Assembly (NCBI GenBank): GCA_947628385.1
Contig: CANQZS010000116.1
Span: 1 to 5,924 of the forward strand
Source: an uncultured Clostridia bacterium
Lineage (GTDB): Bacteria > Bacillota > Clostridia > Oscillospirales > Ruminococcaceae
DNA: 5,924 nucleotides
Direction: 5' to 3'
Shown: piece after piece, positions 1 through 5,587 of the stretch
How the letters are laid out: every line of letters begins with the position of its first letter
Numbering within the stretch: the stretch's first letter is position 1
Notes under the pieces: generated by a model
What the model saw: only the letters and a program-made list of their open reading frames with translations
Told to the model about the DNA's origin: nothing
Databases searched by the model: none
Made by a program: the position numbers and the translations under genes

Positions 1-2558
1 GTTCATGCGCAGGCGGAACGGGTGCGTTCATAGATCAGATGGCTACGCTGCTGGGTATAACTACGGACGAAATGGATAGACTTGCTCTTAATGCGGAGCG
101 GGTGTACCCTATAGCTTCACGCTGTGGAGTTTTTGCAAAATCCGATATACAGCCGCTGCTGAATCAGGGCGCAAAGCGGGAGGATATTGCAGCCTCAATA
201 TTTCAGGCAGTAGTGGATCAGACCGTTTCGGGACTTGCACAGGGGCGCACCGTTGAGGGAAAGGTGCTTTTCCTCGGCGGACCGCTGTCGTTCCAGAAAG
301 GGTTGAGAAAGGCTTTTGTAAATACGCTGAAGCTTTCCGAGGAAAACGCTGTTTTTCCGGATAATGCGCCTTGCTTTATGGCGTTCGGCTGCGCTCTTTA
401 CGCCAAGGACAACAGCGAGCCGATGAAGATAGACGAAATTTCCGATCGCCTTAAAAATGCAAAAATGAGCGACGATATTGTTACAGGCAAGCCGCTGTTC
501 ACCTCAAAGGAGGAATATTTCAAATTCGTTGACCGCCACAAGCAGTGCGACCTGAAATATGCGGACATAGAAAAATATGAGGGAGACGCATATCTCGGCA
601 TTGACGCAGGCTCGACGACAACAAAGCTTGTGCTGATAACTCCGAGCGGAGAGCTGCTTTATCAGCACTACTGCTCCAGTATGGGCAGACCGCTGGATAT
701 AATCTCCGGAAAGCTCAAGGAGATATATAAGCTTGCAGGCGACAGGATAAAAATAATTTCCTCAGCTGTTACGGGCTACGGCGAGGATCTGATAAAGGCA
801 GGTCTCGGCATAGACTACGGAATAGTTGAAACGGTAGCTCACTACAAGGCGGCAAGCTTCTTTGAGCCTGATGTGGATTTCATAATAGACATAGGCGGTC
901 AGGACATCAAGTGCTTTAAGGTAAAAAACAAGGCTATCGACAGCATTATGCTGAACGAGGCGTGCTCATCGGGCTGCGGATCGTTCATACAGACGTTTGC
1001 GCTTGCGCTGGGTTATGATATTGCGGAATTTTCACAGCTGGGACTTTTTGCCGAAAAGCCGGTGGATCTCGGCTCGCGCTGCACGGTTTTCATGAACAGC
1101 TCGGTAAAACAGGCGCAGAAGGACGGCGCTTCCGTTGAGGATATTTCGGCGGGACTTTCCGCTTCGATAATAAAGAACGCCATATACAAGGTCATACGCG
1201 CAAGATCGGTAGACGAGCTGGGAAAGCATATCGTTGTTCAGGGAGGAACGTTCCTTAACGACGCGGTGCTGCGTTCATTTGAAATGGAGTTGGGTCGGAA
1301 CGTTGTCCGTCCTGCCATAGCGGGACTTATGGGAGCCTTCGGCTGCGCCCTTTACGCTATGGAGCATAAAACGGAAAGCTCCTCGCTCATCACTGCGGAA
1401 CAGCTTGAAAACTTTACATATTCGTCAAAACAGGCGACCTGCGGCGGCTGTACGGCGCATTGCAGCCTGACGATAATAAATTTCGGAGACGGACGCAGAT
1501 TCGTAAGCGGCAACCGCTGCGAAAAGGGCGCGGGTATCAAGGTCGATAAGGAACGTCTCTGCCTTTATGAGTATAAATATGAAAGACTTCTCAGCGTGGT
1601 GAATGAAAAGCCTGCTTCTCCAAAAGCAAGAGTGGGACTTCCGCTGTGTCTGGGCTTCTATGAGCAGCTGCCGTTCTGGCACAAGGCGTTTACGGAGCTC
1701 GGATTTGAGGTCGTGATAAGCGAGGAAAGCTCACGCGGCACATATTACAAGGGACAGCACACGATCCCGTCGGATACGGTATGCTATCCCGCAAAGCTCG
1801 CTCACGGACATATACTGAGCCTGTTTGAAAGAGGAGCGGACTTCATATTCTATCCATGTGAAAGCTATAATTTGGACGAGGGCGGCAGCGATAATCATTA
1901 TAACTGTCCGGTGGTGGCATACTATCCGGAGCTTCTGAAAGCAAATGTTCCGGTACTGAACGATGAAAATTTCATTCACCCGTATATAGACATAAACCTT
2001 GAAAAGCATTTTGCGGAAGCTATGAGCAAGGCTCTGGCGAGATTCGGAATTACCAGAAAGCAGGCAAAAGATGTATGGAAAAGCTCCATGGACGCTCTTG
2101 AAAGCTACCGCAGAGATGTTATCAAAAAGGGAGAGGAGATAATTTCCAAGGCAAGAGAACAGGGAATACCGATAATCGTACTTTCGGGACGTCCGTACCA
2201 TATAGATCCGGAAATAAATCACGGCATACAAAAGCTGATAACCGGTCTCGGACTTGCCGTTATCTCAGAGGACAGCGTGGCTCATCTTGCGGAAACTCCT
2301 ACGCTCCACGTGCTGAACCAGTGGACGTACCATTCACGTCTGTACAGAGCGGCTAAGTATGTTACCACGCAGCCGGATATGCAGCTCGTACAGCTCGTTT
2401 CATTTGGCTGCGGCATTGACGCCATAACCACCGACGAGGTGCGCTCGATCCTCGAAAACGGAGGAAAGCTCTACACTCAGCTTAAAATTGATGAAATAAA
2501 CAATCTGGGAGCGGCTAAGATCCGTCTCAGGAGTCTTGTGGCTGCAATGGGAAAATAA
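1..2558 (+). CDS. Acyl-CoA dehydratase activase-related protein (tandem BadF/BadG/HgdC ATPase + DUF2229 region), 5' end missing
   Basis: The window opens inside this gene. In-frame codons from position 3 read SCAGGTGAFIDQMATLL, the cluster-binding motif that lies about 130 residues into HgdC-type activases, so the ATG at 39 is internal and the true start lies upstream. Residue numbers below count that ATG as 1. The tail of a first ASKHA ATPase domain runs to about residue 125. A second, complete one spans about 184-440, with phosphate-1 loop GIDAGSTTTK (187), phosphate-2 loop DIGGQD (284) and VVQGGTFLND. Both copies keep the paired Fe-S cysteines (nt 6-8 and C29; C309 and C348). Next come CX2CX3CX18C (C468, C471, C475, C494) and a DUF2229-type region from about 530 (RVGLPLCLGFYEQLPFW, CYPAKLAHGH), then GRPYHIDPEINHG and SFGCGIDA. 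In this family the activase hydrolyses ATP to push an electron onto a dehydratase-like partner; the substrate here is unknown. It is probably cytoplasmic and oxygen-sensitive, and is followed 26 nt later by its likely partner. Confidence 0.93.
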   Translation, partial: SCAGGTGAFIDQMATLLGITTDEMDRLALNAERVYPIASRCGVFAKSDIQPLLNQGAKREDIAASIFQAVVDQTVSGLAQGRTVEGKVLFLGGPLSFQKGLRKAFVNTLKLSEENAVFPDNAPCFMAFGCALYAKDNSEPMKIDEISDRLKNAKMSDDIVTGKPLFTSKEEYFKFVDRHKQCDLKYADIEKYEGDAYLGIDAGSTTTKLVLITPSGELLYQHYCSSMGRPLDIISGKLKEIYKLAGDRIKIISSAVTGYGEDLIKAGLGIDYGIVETVAHYKAASFFEPDVDFIIDIGGQDIKCFKVKNKAIDSIMLNEACSSGCGSFIQTFALALGYDIAEFSQLGLFAEKPVDLGSRCTVFMNSSVKQAQKDGASVEDISAGLSASIIKNAIYKVIRARSVDELGKHIVVQGGTFLNDAVLRSFEMELGRNVVRPAIAGLMGAFGCALYAMEHKTESSSLITAEQLENFTYSSKQATCGGCTAHCSLTIINFGDGRRFVSGNRCEKGAGIKVDKERLCLYEYKYERLLSVVNEKPASPKARVGLPLCLGFYEQLPFWHKAFTELGFEVVISEESSRGTYYKGQHTIPSDTVCYPAKLAHGHILSLFERGADFIFYPCESYNLDEGGSDNHYNCPVVAYYPELLKANVPVLNDENFIHPYIDINLEKHFAEAMSKALARFGITRKQAKDVWKSSMDALESYRRDVIKKGEEIISKAREQGIPIIVLSGRPYHIDPEINHGIQKLITGLGLAVISEDSVAHLAETPTLHVLNQWTYHSRLYRAAKYVTTQPDMQLVQLVSFGCGIDAITTDEVRSILENGGKLYTQLKIDEINNLGAAKIRLRSLVAAMGK

Positions 2559-2565
2559 TTTTTAC

Positions 2566-2587
2566 GAAAGGACAGTAAGCTTAATTG
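2566..2587 (+). promoter_or_regulatory. Ribosome binding site and TTG start of the dehydratase-like gene
   Basis: GAAAGGA at 2566-2572 is followed after 12 nt by TTG at 2585. The nearest in-frame ATG (2612, residue 10) has only a weak CCGGA in front of it. The same GAAAGG(A) core precedes the SOD gene (3849-3854) and the lipoprotein gene (4544-4550), which supports the TTG. The 12-nt spacing is a little long, so a start at 2612 cannot be excluded. Confidence 0.6.
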
Positions 2588-3808
2588 TCAAACGCTGTAT
2601 TCACTCCGGAAATGAAACGTACGCATACTATACTTATTCCGGATATGCTGCCGATACATTTCGGACTGATAATGGAGATCTTCCGGAATAACGGCTATAA
2701 AATGGAGCTTCTTACCACCTCCACAAGAAATGTTGTGGACGAGGGTCTGAAGCACGTTCACAACGATACCTGCTATCCCGCGCTGCTGGTCATAGGACAG
2801 TTTATCGACGCGCTGAAAAGCGGGAAGTTCGATCCGGACAGGATCGCGCTGCTGATCTCACAAACCGGCGGCGGCTGTCGGGCTTCAAATTATATACATC
2901 TGCTGAGAAAGGCTCTGGACGAGGAGTTCCCGCAGGTGCCTGTGCTGTCGCTGAATTTCAGCGGTCTGGAAAAGGACAGCGGGTTCAGCATAACTGCGGG
3001 AATGTTCCTGCAAATGCTTTATGCGGTCCTTTACGGAGATATTTTAATGAGCCTGTACAACACCTGCAGGGCGTATGAGATAAACAAGGGCGACAGCAGA
3101 GCAGTCCTTGAAAAATGGCAGAAAAAGATCGCGGTTATGTTTTCAAAGGGCGGCTACAGGAACACTAAAAGGATATATAGGGAAATTCTGGCGGATTTTT
3201 CCGCAATAGAGCGTTCCAAGGAGAAAAAAATACGAGTAGGCATAGTCGGGGAGATCTATGTAAAATATTCTCCGCTGGCAAATAATCATCTGGAGGACTT
3301 TCTCATCTCCGAGGGCTGCGAGCCTGTTGTTCCCGCGTTTCTGGATTTCTGCCTGTACTGTGCGGTAAACACCGTAAATGACGGGAAAATATATAATTTC
3401 AGCAACGGCACGACGAAAATTTTCGGCATCGCCTACAAGCTTATCTATCATATGCAGAAGCAGCTTATTGCCGTTATGAGAGAGCATGGCGAATTCGACC
3501 CGCCCCATGATTTTGAGGATCTGCGGCATTATGCGGATATTTATATGCATCAGGGCGTGAAAATGGGCGAGGGCTGGCTCATTCCTGCGGAAATGGCTGC
3601 GCTTGCTCACGGAGGAGTGGAAAATATCATCTGCACCCAGCCTTTCGGCTGCCTGCCTAATCATATAGTCGCCAAGGGAATGTCCCGCGTGATAAAGGAA
3701 GCCTTTCCGCAGGCAAATATCGTGGCGGTGGACTACGATCCCGGCGCGACGCGCGTAAATCAGGAGAACCGCATAAAGCTTATGCTTGCTAACGCGAGAA
3801 AGGCATAA
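2585..3808 (+). CDS. 2-hydroxyacyl-CoA dehydratase-family protein (HgdB/C-like, Fe-S), partner of the preceding activase
   Basis: This 407-residue protein resembles the C-terminal part of the very long activase/dehydratase fusion proteins of Clostridia. It opens with MKRTHTILIPDMLPIHF. Further recognisable pieces are HNDTCYPALLVIGQF (C63), SQTGGGCRASNY (C98), LSLNFSGLEK, IRVGIVGEIYVKYSPLAN, FCLYC (C256, C259), ICTQPFGCLPNHIVAKG (C350, C356) and DYDPGATRVNQENR near the end. The conserved cysteines are the expected ligands of an Fe-S cluster of the type that receives electrons from an HgdC-like ATPase. No signal peptide or membrane segment is visible, so it should be cytoplasmic. The start is TTG with GAAAGGA upstream. 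The reading frame differs from that of the preceding gene, and the 26-nt gap carries its own RBS, which argues for a genuine two-gene arrangement. Relatives include true 2-hydroxyacyl-CoA dehydratases, benzoyl-CoA reductase subunits and double-cubane-cluster proteins. The sequence alone does not tell which reaction is catalysed. Confidence 0.88.
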   Translation: MSNAVFTPEMKRTHTILIPDMLPIHFGLIMEIFRNNGYKMELLTTSTRNVVDEGLKHVHNDTCYPALLVIGQFIDALKSGKFDPDRIALLISQTGGGCRASNYIHLLRKALDEEFPQVPVLSLNFSGLEKDSGFSITAGMFLQMLYAVLYGDILMSLYNTCRAYEINKGDSRAVLEKWQKKIAVMFSKGGYRNTKRIYREILADFSAIERSKEKKIRVGIVGEIYVKYSPLANNHLEDFLISEGCEPVVPAFLDFCLYCAVNTVNDGKIYNFSNGTTKIFGIAYKLIYHMQKQLIAVMREHGEFDPPHDFEDLRHYADIYMHQGVKMGEGWLIPAEMAALAHGGVENIICTQPFGCLPNHIVAKGMSRVIKEAFPQANIVAVDYDPGATRVNQENRIKLMLANARKA

Positions 3809-3865
3809 AATATTTTTCTGCGGCATAAAATTGACTGATACTTTTTCCGAAAGGTCGGTCGATAT

Positions 3866-4468
3866 ATGAATTCCGATAAATATTATCCTTATAAGGCAGC
3901 TCCGCTTGGCTATGATATTAAGGCGCTTTCTCCGCATATCAGCGAATATACGCTGTATTTTCACCATGACAAGCATTACTGCGGATATGTTGAAAAATTA
4001 AACGCGCTTTTAAAGGATCTGCCGGTAATGCAGAACGTTCCTCTTGAGGGGCTTACAAAAATGAACGACGCGGATATTCGCACAAATGCCGGAGGAATAT
4101 TTAACCATGAGCTGTACTTTGCTTCGCTTACTCCGGAATACAGGGAGCCGTCAGCAAGAATGAAAAGGAAAATGCAGGAAAGCTTCGGCTCTCCGGAGAA
4201 CATGATTAAGCTCCTGTACGATACGGCAATGGACATTGTCGGTTCAGGCTGGGTCTGGATAGGCGAGGATCAGGGAGGAAGGCTTGAGATACTGACTACA
4301 AAGGATCAGGAAACGATAGATCTTGATAAATATGTCCCGCTTATCGCAATAGATATGTGGGAGCATTCATATTACCTTGACAGACAGAACCGCCGCAGTG
4401 AATATGCGGACGCGGTAATGAACGTGATAAACTGGGTCGGCGCAGAGAACCGGCTTTCTGACGGATAA
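3866..4468 (+). CDS. sodA: Superoxide dismutase, Fe/Mn family (Mn-type residues)
   Basis: This complete 200-residue enzyme, of normal family length, converts superoxide to oxygen and hydrogen peroxide in the cytoplasm; no signal peptide is present. The four metal ligands are visible: H33 in YFHHDKHYCGY, H81 in NAGGIFNHELYF, and D163 and H167 in IDMWEHSYYLDRQNRR. Second-shell H37 and Y41 (His30 and Tyr34 of E. coli MnSOD) are kept. G77 and Q148 (in TTKDQET) match the positions of Gly77 and Gln146 in Mn enzymes, rather than the Gln69/Ala pair of Fe enzymes, so Mn or cambialistic use is favoured; this is inferred, and the sodA symbol rests on it. The usual Trp after the second ligand motif is Phe (F85). 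The start is ATG with GAAAGG at 3849-3854, 11 nt upstream. It lies 57 nt after the dehydratase-like gene without an obvious promoter between, so co-transcription is plausible. Confidence 0.95.
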   Translation: MNSDKYYPYKAAPLGYDIKALSPHISEYTLYFHHDKHYCGYVEKLNALLKDLPVMQNVPLEGLTKMNDADIRTNAGGIFNHELYFASLTPEYREPSARMKRKMQESFGSPENMIKLLYDTAMDIVGSGWVWIGEDQGGRLEILTTKDQETIDLDKYVPLIAIDMWEHSYYLDRQNRRSEYADAVMNVINWVGAENRLSDG

Positions 4469-4499
4469 CGCGCGGAGCATAAAATTCCGGATCACGTAC

Positions 4500-4528
4500 T
4501 TGACAAAGCCGCAGCATTAATGTAAAAT
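4500..4528 (+). promoter_or_regulatory. Sigma-A promoter of the TPR lipoprotein gene
   Basis: A perfect -35 box TTGACA (4500-4505) is separated by exactly 17 nt from TAAAAT (4523-4528), one mismatch from the -10 consensus. Transcription should start near 4535, leaving a leader of about 25 nt with GAAAGGA at 4544-4550, 8 nt before the ATG at 4559. The promoter makes the lipoprotein gene a separate transcription unit from the SOD gene. An 8-bp palindrome CATTAATG (4515-4522) abuts the -10 box; I attach no function to it. Confidence 0.85.
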
Positions 4529-4558
4529 TATAACAAGGACGTAGAAAGGACTGGGATC

Positions 4559-5209
4559 ATGACTGTGAAAAAGCTTGCTGCCGTAATCATGGCAATCCTT
4601 TTTTCGGTTGTCTTAGCTTCATGCAGCTCTTCAAAGGGAGACGGGCTCGCACAGGAGGGGGAAAGCCTTTACGCAAACGGGAATTATTCCGAAGCGCTGG
4701 AAAAGTACCTTTCCGCAGAGGAGTGCGGCGTTGACGATTTTGAAAAGGAAAAGCTCTGTTCCTGTATAGGGAACTGCTATTTCAAACTGGGCGACTATGA
4801 AAACAGCATAGAATATCATCTGAAAAGTCTTGAAGAGGATCCGGAGTATTTTGACGGTTGGGTAAATCTTGGCGTTGCGTATCGTCAGTCCGGCGATAAC
4901 GACAGAGCAATGTCCTGCTATGAGACTGCGCTGAATTATGATCCGGAAAACGGGGCTTCGGTACAGCTGTATGTAAGCCTCGGAGCTCTTTACATAGAGC
5001 TCGGAAAGCCTATTTCGGCAATAAAATATCTCGAAAAGGCAAGCACCGTAAGCGACGGCGTGCCGGAGGTCTATGCGTACCTTTCCATTGCATATGCAAT
5101 GGCTCTTGAACCGGAAAGCTCGGAGGAAGCTTTCGATAAGGCTCAGGCTCTTGGCTATCCGGATATGGACGAGATACGCGAACAGATAGATAAGGTCGGC
5201 GGGGAATGA
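4559..5209 (+). CDS. TPR-repeat lipoprotein
   Basis: The 216-residue product begins with a lipoprotein signal peptide: KK at residues 4-5, a hydrophobic stretch from about residue 6 to 19, and the lipobox LAS|C with the acylated cysteine at C22. It should therefore be exported, cut by signal peptidase II and anchored on the outer face of the membrane. After a short Ser/Gly linker the rest is a chain of about five tetratricopeptide repeats: roughly 29-55, 63-96 (IGNCYFKLGDYENSIEYHLKS), 97-130 (WVNLGVAYRQSGDNDRAMSCY), 135-167 (LYVSLGALYIELGKPISAIKY) and a degenerate one at 170-200. TPR solenoids bind peptides or proteins, so a scaffold or assembly role at the cell surface is likely. No enzymatic domain is present and the partner is unknown. 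The gene has its own strong promoter and RBS. No convincing terminator follows it. Confidence 0.9.
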   Translation: MTVKKLAAVIMAILFSVVLASCSSSKGDGLAQEGESLYANGNYSEALEKYLSAEECGVDDFEKEKLCSCIGNCYFKLGDYENSIEYHLKSLEEDPEYFDGWVNLGVAYRQSGDNDRAMSCYETALNYDPENGASVQLYVSLGALYIELGKPISAIKYLEKASTVSDGVPEVYAYLSIAYAMALEPESSEEAFDKAQALGYPDMDEIREQIDKVGGE

Positions 5210-5243
5210 TATTCCTCGGATATTACGGCAAGGATATTTTTCT

Positions 5244-5266
5244 AAAATAAAAAATTAACAAAAAAG
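5244..5266 (+). promoter_or_regulatory. UP-element-like A-tract region
   Basis: Immediately upstream of the hisS -35 box the + strand is almost pure A/T with runs of four to six A separated by a few other bases. It falls at about -60 to -38 relative to the predicted transcription start, where the RNA polymerase alpha subunit C-terminal domain contacts UP elements. It probably raises promoter strength, as expected for a synthetase gene whose output is then controlled by attenuation. Confidence 0.5.
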
Positions 5267-5268
5267 TC

Positions 5269-5297
5269 TTGAAAAGCGTATGCTTTTAATGTATCAT
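5269..5297 (+). promoter_or_regulatory. Sigma-A promoter of the hisS T-box transcript
   Basis: TTGAAA (5269-5274) and TATCAT (5292-5297) are separated by 17 nt, each one mismatch from consensus. The start of transcription should fall near 5304, just before the predicted Stem I of the T-box, which gives a leader of roughly 285 nt. A dyad AAAAGC-GTAT-GCTTTT (5272-5287) overlaps the -35 box and spacer. Confidence 0.8.
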
Positions 5298-5505
5298 TAT
5301 TCCATAAACTGTTTAAAGGCTTTGATCGGGAGAGTAACGGATATTCCGTTCCAAAGAGAGGGCGGCATTTGTGCTGAGACCGCCTGTTCGGATATTGCGC
5401 GAAAGACCCCCGTGAGCTTCCATGCGTAAATCGCGCAGCGAAAAGCATGGACGTTTACCGCGTTAAGGAGCAATGAGGTTTGCGCCGTAGGGCGTGAATA
5501 AAATT

Positions 5506-5533
5506 GGGTGGAACCACGGTCGAGAGCCGTCCC
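5506..5533 (+). promoter_or_regulatory. T-box antiterminator element
   Basis: GGG (5506-5508) pairs with CCC (5531-5533) and ACGG (5516-5519) with CCGT (5527-5530). This leaves the seven-base bulge TGGAACC (5509-5515) on the 5' side, the form UGGNACC whose first four bases pair with the NCCA end of an uncharged tRNA. CCGTCCC (5527-5533) is also needed for the terminator stem, so the two structures exclude each other. The variable base is A (5512). Confidence 0.88.
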
Positions 5534-5552
5534 TTGTTGGGGCGGTTTTTTT
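5526..5552 (+). terminator. Intrinsic terminator of the T-box leader
   Basis: GCCGTCCC (5526-5533) pairs with GGGGCGGT (5539-5546) around the loop TTGTT: eight pairs, two of them G-U. A run of seven T (5546-5552) follows directly. It ends 35 nt before the hisS start and is the default outcome when the cognate tRNA is charged. Confidence 0.9.
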
Positions 5553-5587
5553 GATTTATCGGAAATTATCTGGGAGGAGAAATTTAT

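Larger units (their letters stand above)
5304..5552 (+). promoter_or_regulatory. T-box riboswitch (tRNA-sensing leader) of hisS
   Basis: A T-box leader senses uncharged tRNA and lets transcription pass a terminator only when the cognate amino acid is short. Stem I can be folded from a base helix CGGG (5327-5330)/CCCG (5409-5412), a specifier loop (AGAGTAA 5331-5337 opposite CGAAAGACC 5400-5408), a proximal helix (5338-5348/5389-5399) and a distal arm GGCGG (5361-5365)/CCGCC (5380-5384) preceded by AGAGAG and capped by GCTGAGA, like the known distal motif. A Stem II-type pseudoknot follows: CCATGC (5420-5425)/GCATGG (5445-5450), with loop GTAAA (5426-5430) able to pair with TTTAC (5454-5458). 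Stem III is about 5482-5495. The conserved T-box sequence GGGTGGAACCACGG is at 5506-5519. The candidate specifier codon is GAC at 5405-5407. Folding was done by eye. Confidence 0.93.
5210..5587 (+). other. Non-coding interval filled by promoter and T-box leader
   Basis: This 378-nt gap has no credible gene. In order it holds an A/T-rich stretch with A-tracts (about 5234-5265), a sigma-A promoter (5269-5297), the T-box leader with its terminator (about 5304-5552) and the hisS ribosome binding site (5572-5579). Only about 25 nt just after the lipoprotein stop remain unexplained. Confidence 0.85.

Noticed and set aside
39..41. ATG at 39 as the start of the first gene
   Set aside because: Codons upstream from position 3 are in frame and encode the conserved SCAGGTGAFIDQ motif, so this Met is internal.
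1731..2231. Minus-strand open frame of 166 codons
   Set aside because: Antisense shadow of the activase gene, with an unnatural composition and no recognisable motif.
2559..2584. Frameshift or pseudogene at the junction of the first two genes
   Set aside because: The gap carries its own RBS and start, lies at a domain junction, and both flanking frames are intact; a real split is simpler. Relatives would settle it.
3831..3859. TTGACT (3831-3836) as a -35 box for the SOD gene
   Set aside because: At 16-18 nt downstream the sequence is G/C-containing (around GTCGGT) with no -10 match, and it overlaps the RBS region.
3143..3976. Long open frame of 277 codons on the minus strand
   Set aside because: It lies antisense to the dehydratase-like gene and the SOD start, whose conserved motifs are clear. 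Its translation shows no domain, and no RBS or promoter is evident.
4473..4489. CGGA...TCCG hairpin after the SOD gene as a terminator
   Set aside because: Four pairs, a 9-nt A/T loop and no T-run.
5204..5216. GGAAT-GAT-ATTCC hairpin at the lipoprotein stop codon as a terminator
   Set aside because: Only five pairs with a 3-nt loop, and no T-run directly behind it.
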